Below, one piece after another: positions 1 through 11,083 of a stretch of 64,000 bases of DNA. The notes below the pieces were generated by a model, which made no database searches, had not been told where the DNA came from, and saw only the letters and a program-made list of their open reading frames with translations. Both the position numbers and the translations under genes were made by a program. Location: assembly GCA_029582265.1 (NCBI GenBank), contig CM055816.1:3626698-3690697 (forward strand). Direction: 5' to 3'. The first letter of the stretch is position 1, and each line of letters opens with the position of its first letter. The stretch is from Zoroaster sp. YZ-2022. Its lineage: Eukaryota; Echinodermata; Asteroidea; Forcipulatida; Zoroasteridae.

Positions 1-566
1 AGGAAAAGACAAAGCCGTCGCGGATACTCTTAAAAATAGATATCACATTCCGCTCGATTTTGAATTATTGACAGAGCATCAACTGTTTTATCAATCAGGG
101 ATCGGGGATCGGCTAACCTACGAACTCGAGTTTAATACATTTTCTAAAGTTATTAAAAGCTCGGATGGTAATGCTAAATACATCATAAGCGGAATTTCTT
201 TAGAATACGAAGTCGTTAAAATGGCATATCTAACGCAAACGATTAAAAATCAATATAGCAACAAGTTAGTGATATTGTACGATAGAGTTTTGAGACAGAG
301 CGTAACACCGTTAAACAAACGCGAAACAACGTGGAATATAAATCTAAATACACCTGCAAAAAGCTTGAAAAGGAATATTGTTTTTATTCAAAGAGCCCGA
401 TGTAAAAGATCCTCGGAAATGTTATAATCCAAAAGTCGATAAAGTTTTGATTACTATAGAAGGAGTTCCCAATCAACTCTACGCACAAGGGATGCGCAGG
501 TATCAACACTGGGAAGAAATTCAAAATTATTTCGGAGATTCGAAAAATGAACACGCCATGCGATAA
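1..566 (+). pseudogene. Polinton major capsid protein, 3' part (copy 1)
   Basis: This is the C-terminal part of the double jelly-roll major capsid protein that forms the shell of Polinton/Maverick virions. The reading frame is open from base 2 to 427, then shifts near 375; the remainder is read from about 378 to the stop at 566. The C-terminal block with CYNPK, the TIEGVPNQLYAQGMRRYQ stretch and a terminal W/F-rich helix is the family hallmark. The N-terminal part lies outside the window; the second copy (30387-31404) shows what it looks like. This copy lacks the in-frame stop found at the equivalent of 30685 in copy 2, but both carry the frameshift, so that break predates the split of the copies. 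No function is expected. Family assignment is from recalled sequence patterns, not a search. Confidence 0.85.
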
Positions 567-648
567 TAGTTTTATTAGCATTTAGCTTCAACAGTCTCTT
601 CTTCCCCTAATCGTTAACTTTTTCTGTAATTTGCGTTATATTCTAGAG

Positions 649-987
649 ACTGTTTGATACCAGTGCAGTATAGTCAGCATAAACATCTTCTAAGGATTGT
701 TCCTTCTAAAAGATCGTGGGGTGAGCGATCCTTTGCCTCAGCTGCGTCTTCACTGTGGAACAAATTACCGGAACATGTCAAACTGTCTCCATGACTGGCA
801 TCTTTCAAAGCTTCACTCAAGACTCACTTGATGCAATCTCATTAACTGTACATAGAGCTTGGTTGTGATATTTGTTTTTCTTTATTTTCTTTGTTTTTCT
901 TGTACTGGTGTGTCGCTGCGCCATGAGCATCGTTTTTATGATGGATACCGGCGCATTACAAATGTTCATTATTATTATTATTATTAT
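649..987 (+). mobile_element. 3' end of an L2/CR1-like LINE (copy 1)
   Basis: Bases 657-843 encode the C-terminus of a non-LTR retrotransposon ORF2, with the typical SKRSWGERSFASAAS, LWNKLPEHV and FKxxLKTHL patterns, followed by a short 3' UTR and an (ATT)n tail at about 966-987. Only the last few dozen residues survive, as expected of a 5'-truncated insertion. This copy has an in-frame TGA in the final third that the second copy (29962-30303) lacks. Confidence 0.7.
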
Positions 988-1290
988 AACGCAGAATTGT
1001 GATGTTTTCGCCACCAATAGTTATTCTCAGATTTTCAATGTCTGTGTCACGCATACTGGTCTCAGTATATAGAAAGAAAAGGGGTGGCGAGGCAATACAA
1101 AACTTGTTGAACACCTTTATGTATGGCGAAGGGATTGCTGTACTTTCCATCTTATAACAGTTGACTGACCGATATATACAGTCTTTGGAGTAGTGCGCCA
1201 ACACGCTTGGGATATCCCATATTGATCAGCACGTCAAAGAGCTGAACTTGACTGATGCTATCAAAAGCTTTGCTGTAGTCTATGAACAGC
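988..1290 (-). mobile_element. Reverse transcriptase fragment of a non-LTR retrotransposon (copy 1)
   Basis: Read on the minus strand, this encodes part of a reverse transcriptase core: DYSKAFDSI (motif A region), then a QST/IRW region and a degraded segment resembling the RQGC-SP-LFxLY motif. It stops at the (ATT)n tail of the neighbouring LINE, just where the YADD box would be expected. It contains frame breaks. The second copy is at 29662-29961. Confidence 0.6.
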
Positions 1291-1943
1291 TTTAAATGTT
1301 TGTGTGTTTATTATTGCACCCGTATATGCATTGTACATTCTGTGCAATTATCCATTAAAACAGGAATAGTACATGTAAAGAGTTATGCCGACATCATCTC
1401 AATAAGTTCATATTGAACCCAGCACGTATAATTTAGGCAAGTTGTATAGTTGTGCTTCCTATGGGTATGCTTGTGTCAAAAAAGTTATGGTTACTGTCAG
1501 ATTGTTTAGTTATACTGATACTGTGTAATCAATTAGAGTGCAACCATAGCACAATAAAAAGATTTTCACAGGTCTTGATTTTCAAGACCTACAAATTAGG
1601 ACACACCATTGGTCCGAGAGCAAGACGAGACAAAGACCATGAGGAGAGAAGACCAAGAATGAGACCAACAAAAGTGGTCTTGAGACCTATAAAACTGTTC
1701 AACATTTACATTATATGTTACATCAGCAAACATTCTGTAAATAAGTATCGCTTATTATTGTGAATACATCTTAAAATCTTTCGTTCGTTAATAATGGTAA
1801 GTTACAACTTAATTCATTTTGTTATTAATTCAACTAGACTTTTCTTCAAGCTTTTAGATAATAATCAACACAGCATCAATATATCTGATATCAAAAGTTT
1901 CCTTCTAATAACCAATAAAATAACTAGTGCCATAAATGCTCAC
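1291..1943. other. Non-coding, intron-like stretch
   Basis: I see no gene here. A purine-rich patch at about 1610-1690 (GAGACCAAGA-type) is shorter than in the second copy (29215-29320), where it is partly duplicated. The segment lies downstream (minus strand) of the Thr-rich exon. Confidence 0.4.
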
Positions 1944-2090
1944 CTGTTGGTCCGATCGTTATTCCGACTGTTGTTGTACCAACAGTCATCGGCTCGTTCG
2001 TCAGCTCGGTCGTCGGCTCGGTCGTCGGCTCGGTCGGCGGCTCGGTCGTCGGCTCGGTCGGATATTCTGTTGTGTAATCAGGAGTTAATT
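1944..2090 (-). CDS. Thr/Pro/Glu-rich (mucin-like) exon, copy 1
   Basis: This is a single 147-bp exon on the minus strand bordered by a usable acceptor (GTAACAG before 2090) and donor (GTGAGC after 1944). It encodes a low-complexity stretch of TEPTTEPP-type tetrapeptides ending in TTVGITIGPT, typical of an O-glycosylated linker in extracellular proteins. Both borders are phase 1, so the exon is symmetric and can be inserted or skipped without changing frame. It is four residues longer than copy 2 (28835-28969), as expected for a tetrapeptide repeat changing in number. Whether it is expressed is unknown. Confidence 0.55.
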
Positions 2091-2430
2091 CTGTTACACA
2101 CAAAAATTTACCAAATATTACTAATGTTTTCAGCGTCATGGGAAAAACTTAATTACTGTATGTGAAAATTGATGTTCATTATTAATGTAAATTGCTCATC
2201 ATTCTTTCACATAAAACACTCACTGTGACTTTACCACTATAGGGTGAAGATCTTAGATGAATACTGCAATAATGTGGGTCTACTCAAATCTATATATGTC
2301 TGAGATTCCAATGTTGTTTAAAAGCTACATTGTATTTAAAATAACTGTACGATGAATTCCATCAGAACAACGAACAAGAATCTTGGATAAAATTACAGGT
2401 ACAATGATGAATTCTACATTTAATTTTAAC

Positions 2431-2692
2431 TATGACAGTGACATTGAAGCTACACATTGCAGTGTTGCCTGCAGCATCATATGTATTACATGTCACCAGT
2501 GTGTCACCAACATCAAAAAAGTCTCCTGAATTCCTTTCTACAGTTTCATTATCACATCCAATCCAGCAAGTGGTATTGACGACTCCATCAACAATGTCAG
2601 ATGCATTGACCATCCAGTATACTGTACTTCCATTGGTTGCCATGCTCGCATTGACAGTAATAGCAGATGGACAGTATATATTTGGACCATGC
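2431..2692 (-). CDS. HYR (hyalin repeat) domain exon, copy 1
   Basis: The minus strand encodes an immunoglobulin-like HYR domain: an NIYCPSAITVNA start, a central VYWMVNASD strand, two Cys separated as in the family (TTCWIGC), GDTLVTC, DAAGNTAMC and a closing NVTV strand. HYR domains occur in secreted adhesion proteins such as hyalin. The acceptor (AACAG) lies just before 2692 and a GTTAAG donor follows 2431. Relative to copy 2 this exon lacks one T near its start, so the two copies enter the domain in different phases. It sits between Polinton capsid and ATPase remnants, on the opposite strand to both. Confidence 0.65.
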
Positions 2693-2778
2693 CTGTTCAA
2701 AATATTATCAATAACAACATTTGGTTTATCTGTGAAATTTCCAACCGTCACCAGCAACCAAAGCTTTAAATTTATCCA

Positions 2779-2912
2779 ACGTGAAACAAGCCGATTATTT
2801 ACTAGATAAATACGGCTTATATTTTAGATATGAGAAGCAGCGACGACAAAAAAATGCACGGAAGCGGAAGGTGAGTAGAAAACTTATCCGAAGGAATTAC
2901 CATTCAACTTGA
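2779..2912 (+). pseudogene. Short basic ORF upstream of the ATPase (copy 1)
   Basis: A short reading frame rich in Lys/Arg (KQRRQKNARKRK, then a NYHST end) precedes the ATPase remnant on the same strand. It begins just beside the edge of the inserted HYR block, so it could be the C-terminal remnant of a Polinton gene whose 5' part was lost. I do not recognise its family. An equivalent frame exists in copy 2 at 28005-28140. Confidence 0.3.
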
Positions 2913-3061
2913 AAAAGAGGCGGAAACCGCGGGTGAATTATACTGCTACACTTTTATCATTATGGACGCCCAACTCAATATTTTAAAAATGACGATTTCA
3001 TAGTGTTGAATATTAACATGTTGACTATTATTAAATACTATGTTAAAAACTATGTTACCAA

Positions 3062-3646
3062 AATATCCACAGGCCGCGTTAATTTGCGGACAAACCGCAT
3101 GTGGAAAAACATAATTTGTTTTAAATCTATTACAAAAAGAATATCGTAAATATTTTGAATATATCGTTATACCATGCCCTACTGTCGCGGTAAATCTCGC
3201 TTATCAAAATAGAAAATAAATTTTTAACGACGAGCGAGTGCACGTCAATGATCTGAGTGATTTATCGCTAAACAAAGCGATTGAAAATTATAGCAACGTT
3301 TTCAAAGGAGACAGACGTTGTTTATTATCGACGACTGTAGCGCGAGTGAAGAATTACAGTATAAAAAATACGATGAGAATAATAAATGTATGATCACCCA
3401 GTTGGCTTTTAGCGGAAGACACGCTAAATATACAACAGCGTGTTGAAAGGTTTTATAGCGCAACTAAAGTGGGTGTGTATATTTTATTGTAAAGATAGAG
3501 ACTCGTTCGAAAATTGTCTTCGAGAAAACGATGTTATACCGACTAAAGAGTTGAGAACACAAATGCACGAAAAATTTAAACTAGTCAAACATAGCAAGTT
3601 AATTTTAATAACAGATCAACCGACTAATTACGCGATACTTGACTAG
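3062..3646 (+). pseudogene. Polinton DNA-packaging ATPase (copy 1)
   Basis: This is the remnant of the FtsK/HerA (A32-like) ATPase that pumps DNA into Polinton capsids. The Walker A region (GKT at about 3110), the following LLQKEYRKYFEYI and PCPTVAVN blocks and the C-terminal FYCKDRDSFENCLREND and LILITDQPTNYAIL blocks are recognisable. Compared with copy 2, a stop codon follows directly after the Walker A Lys-Thr, and another lies at about 3220; both copies also share a frameshift before the Walker B segment. The C-terminal ORF (3440-3646) exists only in this copy because copy 2 is cut by the assembly gap. It is certainly non-functional. Confidence 0.85.
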
Positions 3647-3900
3647 GTTATTTGATAAGATTATAATAAAATATATATATAGATAAATATGCTCGTTGAA
3701 TGTTTAATTGTACTTGTTTTAAGGGTAGTATTAGACAACATAACAAGTGACTTGACTAGGTCGTATTAGGTTACTTGTTAGGTTGTACTAGGTTATTTAA
3801 CAGGTTGTACCAGGTTGTACTAGGTTACTTACTAGGTTGTACCAGGCCCAGTAGGCATTACTATAATAAGGACTTACCAGGTCGTTCTAGGTGACTTGTC
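3647..3900. repeat. Degenerate tandem repeat downstream of the ATPase
   Basis: An iterated AGGTTGTACTAGG / AGGTTACTTG pattern with a period of roughly 20-25 bases fills about 3740-3900, after AT-rich sequence. It directly follows the ATPase gene, where some Polintons have subterminal repeats before the terminal inverted repeat, but no second terminus is visible to compare it with. Confidence 0.45.
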
Positions 3901-4039
3901 AAGGTTATAGACTTGATAGATACAATTCCATAGAGTACAATATGTCTCATTAGGTCGTAATGTTTAGTTGATTTTAAAGCCATAAACTGTTTTGATTCTC
4001 GGTGGTTATTTTTGATTCGACATGGCCTGCACGTTATAT

Positions 4040-4279
4040 AATGAATCATTATAATAACAACAACAACAATAAATAAATAAATAAATAAATAACAATAAAT
4101 AAACAACAACAATAACAACAATAAATAAATAATAAATAACAATAAATAAATAAATAAACAACAATAATAAATAAATAAATAAATAAATAATAACAATAAT
4201 AATATAATAAATAATAATAATAATAAATAATAATAAATAAATAAATAATAATAATAATAATAATAAATAATAAATAATA

Positions 4280-4321
<42 letters not shown>

Positions 4322-4499
4322 ATAATAAATAAATAATAACAACAATAAATAATAAATAAATAATAAATAACAATAACAATAATAAATAATAAATAATAAT
4401 AATAAATAATAATAATAATAATAACAATAATAAATAATAATATAATAATAATAAATAAATAATAAATAATAAATAAATAATAATAATAATAAATAAATA

Positions 4500-4535
<36 letters not shown>

Positions 4536-4692
4536 TAATAAATTAATAATAATAATAATAAATAATAAATAAATAATAATAAATAAATAATAAATAATAA
4601 TAATAATAATCAATAAATAATAATAATAAATAAATAAATAATAATAATAATAATAAATAATAAATAATAATAATAATTAAATAAATAAATAA
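4040..4692. repeat. Compound AAT/AAAT microsatellite
   Basis: About 650 bases of mixed AAT, AAAT and AAC units. Long open frames through it (Ile, Leu and Tyr only) are translation artefacts. Confidence 0.95.
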
Positions 4693-4704
4693 TAAGCTAA
4701 TTTA

Positions 4705-6031
4705 GCTGCAATAGGGCGACAGTGTAGAAAATGCTACAATGGGCGACAGTTATCTATCTTGAAAAACACGCTTTTCAACATGTTTTTTTAAGGTTCTTGG
4801 CACGTCTAGTTACAGTTCAATTGGTGTTAGATAATGTGGGTTCGAATCACGGCCGCTGCACTTGTGCTGAACAAGACATTATTAATTAGCTTCTCTCCAC
4901 CAGGGTTAAATACCTGTGAAGCAGTTGGTTTCTCTATCCCAAATGCCATGGCTTATATACCCAGGAGCTGAGATGCAGGAATGATTTATGAGCCTTTGAG
5001 CCTTGAGCGGGATAATAATGCGCCTTGGCCCCACTTGTTGTGTTGCTATAAATCCACATTTATTATTATTATTATAAGTTAATATTTTTAAAAATTCAAT
5101 TTTTATTAATTTTGGAATATAATTTATTTGAAAATAACCTTTTTCGTGTCGCCTATTATGTTTTATTACTTGTCGCAATAGGGCGACATTATCTGTCACC
5201 TATTATAGCATTTTCTAATGTTAAAAACCACAATAGGGTGACAGTTATCCGTCATCTATATTCTTGTATAGGATGTACGTTACCATGTCATAAGTAGATG
5301 CACTCATGATTCTTGAAATCAACCTCCCGAGAGTGTTTTATCTGTGCTAAGTTATATCAGCAACAAAGGGAATTGGTGCTGGAGTGAGGTTTGCGTCAGC
5401 GACAGAATACAAGTGAAAACTACCTAAAAATTGGGCTTATCCTATGAGATGTTGTACCTTAATGATTATGTTTAAATGTTTAACTGATAAACAATATAGC
5501 AAATTTATTTTTGTCATGTAAATCACAAATATAAGGCGACATTTATGTTTATGTAAGATCACAACAATAATGCGACAGTTATTATTTGTTATGTAAATCA
5601 CAACAGTAAGGCGACAGTTATTATTTTTCTAAAACAAAAATCTAGTTTAAGATTTCAAATACTGTATAATTAACCCCACATATTCCAAAAGGTTTCATGT
5701 TTTAATCAAAGCAGTTTTGAAATGATAATTTTATGTCTTGAGTTTTCCCAGAAACAATGCGTCGCCCTATTATGCATTTTTATCCGTCAGATAATAACAG
5801 GGCGGGATTTTGCAATCTCACAGCTATCCATGTGACACACAAATCCCAAATCAAGTTTATTTTTTCTGAAGAAGATGCCCGTTGATGTATTGATTAGGTA
5901 AGTTGTCACACAGAATTTGTTTAATCCTGATTTATTGGCCTAAAATAATACGGCGACAGTTGGTGTCGCCCTATTATAAATGTCGCCTATTATAGCATTT
6001 TGCAGTATGAAGTGTCGCCCTATTGTAGCAT
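4705..6031. mobile_element. Putative non-autonomous DNA transposon with iterated GCGACA boxes
   Basis: The left end (about 4707-4757) and the reverse complement of the right end (about 5978-6029) align over some 50 bases: AATAGGGCGACA, a short spacer, AAAATGCTA, then a second GGCGACA box. Further boxes in both orientations occur inside (about 5150-5260, 5530, 5570, 5605, 5760, 5955), many next to TTATTATT-like sequence. I find no transposase ORF, so it would be mobilised in trans. A tRNA-derived SINE is inserted near the left end. Superfamily and target-site duplication are not clear. Confidence 0.55.
4795..5078 (+). mobile_element. tRNA-derived SINE
   Basis: A tRNA-like head contains an A-box-like TTCAATTGGTGTTAG and a good B box (GGTTCGAATC at 4839-4848). 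An unrelated body of about 200 bases follows, then an (ATT)n tail at 5056-5076. Tail type and the preceding TGCTATAAATCCACA context resemble the SINE at 33354-33632. It is an RNA polymerase III-type retroposon, not a functional tRNA, since no paired acceptor stem is evident. Confidence 0.6.
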
Positions 6032-6036
6032 TCATC

Positions 6037-6899
<863 letters not shown>

Positions 6900-7399
6900 N
6901 NNNNNNNNNNNNNNNNNNNNNNNNNNNNNNNNNNNNNNNNNNNNNNNNNNNNNNNNNNNNNNNNNNNNNNNNNNNNNNNNNNNNNNNNNNNNNNNNNNNN
7001 NNNNNNNNNNNNNNNNNNNNNNNNNNNNNNNNNNNNNNNNNNNNNNNNNNNNNNNNNNNNNNNNNNNNNNNNNNNNNNNNNNNNNNNNNNNNNNNNNNNN
7101 NNNNNNNNNNNNNNNNNNNNNNNNNNNNNNNNNNNNNNNNNNNNNNNNNNNNNNNNNNNNNNNNNNNNNNNNNNNNNNNNNNNNNNNNNNNNNNNNNNNN
7201 NNNNNNNNNNNNNNNNNNNNNNNNNNNNNNNNNNNNNNNNNNNNNNNNNNNNNNNNNNNNNNNNNNNNNNNNNNNNNNNNNNNNNNNNNNNNNNNNNNNN
7301 NNNNNNNNNNNNNNNNNNNNNNNNNNNNNNNNNNNNNNNNNNNNNNNNNNNNNNNNNNNNNNNNNNNNNNNNNNNNNNNNNNNNNNNNNNNNNNNNNNN
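6900..7399. other. Assembly gap (500 N)
   Basis: Exactly 500 N, a conventional placeholder for a scaffold gap of unknown size. Predicted frames that cross it are meaningless. Confidence 0.99.
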
Positions 7400-7789
7400 T
7401 TTCTTTCTTAATTTCGTCCATCACGGCCAGAATTTCATGTAAATTGTTTGACCGTGTTCACCTTTTTATCTCGTATATTATAGGAGTATAGTTATTTAAA
7501 ATCGAAATCTACTTTGATAATTGTTTTCCACTTGTTCTCAACTTTGAATTCATGATTTTCCCATAGGCTACAGTTTTGTCATTCTATAATGATATGCAGG
7601 CTTTCTGTCATAGATACCTATCCTTAAGTGCATAGCAGAGCAAGTGTAGTTGGCTATGTGTTATGTAATAATAAACAATGACCAACCTTGTTAAACAGAC
7701 CCACATGGACGACCTTGGCAGTCAATTAGATATGTGATAACTGGCTTTCCAGAAATCGTAAAATTCTTCAAAGTAAAAGGATTTTATTT

Positions 7790-8077
7790 CTAAAGACCTA
7801 AGTCAAATAAGCGAATCTCTGGTTGAGATACTTGCCGGGAAAGCAAGTGGGGAATAGTTTCTAAATACTGGGTTGCAGATGATAATGATACAACAGTCCG
7901 TTTGATCATGGAGGAAGGGACTCTTTGATAATCCAATATCACTACGGAAGGTTTAGATGTCTTTCTGAAGAGAAAATATTGAAAAATTACTAAGAGTTTT
8001 GTTTTAAATGGACCACCGTCTGATCGCCGATGATCCACATCAAATTGGAATTTGTCCAGTTTCCGACAGTTGACCAT
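7790..8077 (-). CDS. Hypothetical 95-aa ORF (copy 1)
   Basis: This open frame starts MVNCRKLDKFQFDVDHRR and ends RLFDLGL. I do not recognise it and see no signal peptide, membrane segment or domain. It stays open in the second copy (54319-54606), with a handful of amino-acid replacements and no indels. That is weak support for coding, because both copies are very similar overall. It could be an exon or a chance frame inside a repeat. Confidence 0.25.
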   Translation of the reverse strand: MVNCRKLDKFQFDVDHRRSDGGPFKTKLLVIFQYFLFRKTSKPSVVILDYQRVPSSMIKRTVVSLSSATQYLETIPHLLSRQVSQPEIRLFDLGL

Positions 8078-8753
8078 TTTCTTGTCATGATGGTGTTGAT
8101 AACATCTATAATTTCAACCACACTGTAAATATAGTGTTAGGTTATTTAATCACCCTTTTTTAAGAGTTGTTCCTTAACTCTCTCCTTTGCTTTCTGTTCT
8201 TGCACAAATTGAGAAACATCTTTAAAATGGATGCAGAAGCTTGGCGTCCTCTTCCCAATGTATTCAACATGAGACCAACTTCACGTTAATAAAGATCCTA
8301 TCATTTGTCTTTCTTATAAATTATAATAATGTATAGGCCTAGTACTGGTGTACAGACTGCAGTGGTGTAACTATAGGGTTGATCATGGAGGGGGGATGGG
8401 TTGATTCGGCTGTGGTGCACTAGATTTCAAAGAGCTCTTCAGGCACTATTTATAATTATTAAGAAATTACAATTCAAGCGTTGGGACACTGGGTTAGGGA
8501 ACATGGCCTCGCCCTCCGAGCGACTCCGACGAGTCACACCCGTCAGATCATGGAGATGGTCCCCATCCCTGGAAAACTCTGGATCAGCCCCTGGTGTTAT
8601 TAGTATAGCCCCCTGGGTTTTTATTCCCCCTAAATTTTCAACAGCCTGTAAAAAGAAAAGCCGTAATCCGAGCCCTGGTGTGTTGGCCAGTGTGCACTCT
8701 TGGTCATTCATACAACGGATGACTGTGTGTGCACACTGAAATAAAAGTTTTTC
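8078..8753. other. No recognisable gene; repeat-like sequence
   Basis: A 108-residue minus-strand frame (8439-8765, containing GADPEFSRDGD) is open in both copies, but its sequence looks like translated dispersed repeat rather than a protein domain. Nothing else is evident. Confidence 0.4.
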
Positions 8754-9782
8754 TGCCTTACTCATTGGAGTCTCATAATTGGACCATCCTTTTTACAGGT
8801 ATGTGTAATTTCACTTAAATTTAATAGCCATTTAAGAATGTATAAGTTGCTAATGTTTCATTCTAGTTTACCCATGAGTTCTTGGGATTTATATTTGTTG
8901 CATTTAATTTATTCGTTCCAACTTGGACCAGCAGTTTTCATCACATAATAATAATAATAATAATAATAATAATCGCGCGGATATCCACCCTCCTGGGCAC
9001 TCAAGGCGCGGAAACAAAGAAAAAACATTAATACAAACAATATACAATGATAGCATAGGGAAAACAAATTATGTACCGAGATACATGTCCCTACAATGCA
9101 ATTACAAATATACATCATCTTTGAAGAGTTGTGACATAAGATGAGTTTTAAGCATCGACTTGAATCTGGTTATACTATGACAAGATTTGAGTTTAGTTGG
9201 AAGATGATTCCAGAGTCTCGGAGCTGCGACAGAAAACGACCTATCACCCCAGTTCCGTTTTGAAGTTGGTTCCTTGAGGAGTGACATGTTGCTGGAGCGC
9301 AAATTGCGTGATGGAGTGTAGACTTTAAGTAGTTCAGAAATATAAACTGGAGCATTGTTATTAAAAGATTTGTGAACAATTAGCATAAGTTTAAAAACAA
9401 TTCTCTGTGAAACAGGAAGCCAGTGCAGTTCTTTCAAGATTGGCGTGATATGGCATGACTTTCTGGACAAAGTCACAACACGAGCTGCTGTGTTTTGTAT
9501 GTGCTGAAGACCAGATATTTGATTCTGCGGAAGACCGTAAAGGAGAGCATTCCCGTTATCGAGCCGTGATGTGACAAATGCATGTATAATTTGCCTTACT
9601 CATTGGAGTCTCATAATTGGACCATCCTTTTTACAGGTATGTGTAATTTCACTTAAATTTAATAGCCATTTAAGAATGTATAAGTTGCTAATGTTTCATT
9701 CTAGTTTACCCATGAGTTCTTGGGATTTATATTTGTTGCATTTAATTTATTCGTTCCAACTTGGACCAGCAGTTTTCATCAC

Positions 9783-9814
<32 letters not shown>

Positions 9815-10429
9815 CGCGCGGATATCCACCCTCCTGGGCACTCAAGGCGCGGAAACAAAGAAAAAACATTAATACAAACAATATACAATGATAGCATAGG
9901 GAAAACAAATTATGTACCGAGATACATGTCCCTACAATGCAATTACAAATATACATCATCTTTGAAGAGTTGTGACATAAGATGAGTTTTAAGCATCGAC
10001 TTGAATCTGGTTATACTATGACAAGATTTGAGTTTAGTTGGAAGATGATTCCAGAGTCTCGGAGCTGCGACAGAAAACGACCTATCACCCCAGTTCCGTT
10101 TTGAAGTTGGTTCCTTGAGGAGTGACATGTTGCTGGAGCGCAAATTGCGTGATGGAGTGTAGACTTTAAGTAGTTCAGAAATATAAATTGGAGCAATGTT
10201 ATTAAAAGATTTGTGAACAATTAGCATAAGTTTAAAAACAATTCTCTGTGAAACAGGAAGCCAGTGCAGTTCTTTCAAGATTGGCGTGATATGGCATGAC
10301 TTTCTGGACAAAGTCACAACACGAGCTGCTGTGTTTTGTATGTGCTGAAGACCAGATATTTGATTCTGCGGAAGACCGTAAAGGAGAGCATTCCCGTTAT
10401 CGAGCCGTGATGTGACAAATGCATGTATA
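8754..10429. repeat. 838-bp tandem duplication present only in this copy
   Basis: The segment beginning TGCCTTACTCATTGGAGTC at 8754 begins again at 9592 and is nearly identical, including the LINE 3' end and its microsatellite (nine versus ten AAT units). The join has only two or three bases of microhomology. Copy 2 (53.3-53.6 kb) has a single unit. It could be a real copy-number variant or an assembly stutter. Confidence 0.85.
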
Positions 10430-11083
10430 ATTTGTTCAGCAGCACTTTTATTCAAGTATTTCCTAATTCGGCTTATATTTCTGATATGAAATGATGATAT
10501 GTGAACAATGTTGGAGATATGTGGTTTTAAAGTCATTGTCGAGTCAAATATAACACCCAAATTACGTGCATGTAATGAGGGGTTTATCTGCGAGTCACCA
10601 ATTGTAATAAATGGAAGAGAAACTTTCGACAATTGCTGATGTGATCCAAATAGAACAAATTCTGTTTTTTATTTCATCGTTCAATTTCAGGAAGTTTTGT
10701 CTCATCCAACTTCGAATCTCTTGAATACATTTCTCCAGTGTTTTAATGCAGGAATCAGCAGGTTCTTGAGAAGATTTAAAAGTAATGTAAAGCTGCGGCT
10801 GCGTGTCATCAGCGTAAACATGGTAATTTAAATTATACTTCAAAATGATATCACGAACTGGAAAGGTATAAACGGTAAACCACTGTGGGCCGAGCTCAGA
10901 GCCTTGGGGTATAGAATAGTCAAGAGTAACAGGCTCGGAGATAGCGTTACCAATATAAACATGCTGAGGCCTATTTAAAAGGTAGGACTCACACCAATCC
11001 AGGGCTGTGTCATGTATTCCAAGATGATATTGAAGGCGGGAGAGAAGGATCCATTTGTGTAGCATTGGCCTAACCTTCTTCAA
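8947..11083 (-). mobile_element. L2/CR1-like LINE, 5'-truncated (copy 1)
   Basis: On the minus strand, 11083-10595 encodes the reverse transcriptase palm (IPQGSELGP and the YADD catalytic box) and 10632-9943 the C-terminal region with LKELHWLPVSQRIVFK, APIYISELL and RNWGDRSFSVAAPRLWN patterns typical of L2/CR1 elements. The two frames overlap, with a one-base shift in the A-rich stretch near 10670 that both copies share. The endonuclease half is missing. The 3' end is an (ATT)n tail (read here as AAT). The end of the element is duplicated by the 838-bp tandem repeat. Here the catalytic box is followed by a two-codon insertion relative to copy 2. Confidence 0.8.

Larger units (their letters stand above)
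1..3474. repeat. Unit A, first copy (inverted match to 27417-30952)
   Basis: The whole block matches the reverse complement of 27417-30952 at high identity, gene fragment by gene fragment: capsid tail, LINE pieces, Thr-rich exon, HYR exon, ATPase. Differences are single-base changes, one-base indels and repeat-number changes, such as 147 versus 135 bp in the Thr-rich exon. The match is cut on the left by the window edge and on the right because the second copy runs into an N gap. I interpret it as the other haplotype. Confidence 0.85.

Noticed and set aside
3861..4613. 250-codon open frame of Ile, Leu and Tyr
   Set aside because: It is translated AAT/AAAT microsatellite, as are frames at 4049-4345 and 6000-6221.
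8439..8765. 108-codon frame as a gene (both copies)
   Set aside because: The translated sequence looks like a dispersed repeat, overlaps the opposite-strand frame of equal length, and has no domain.
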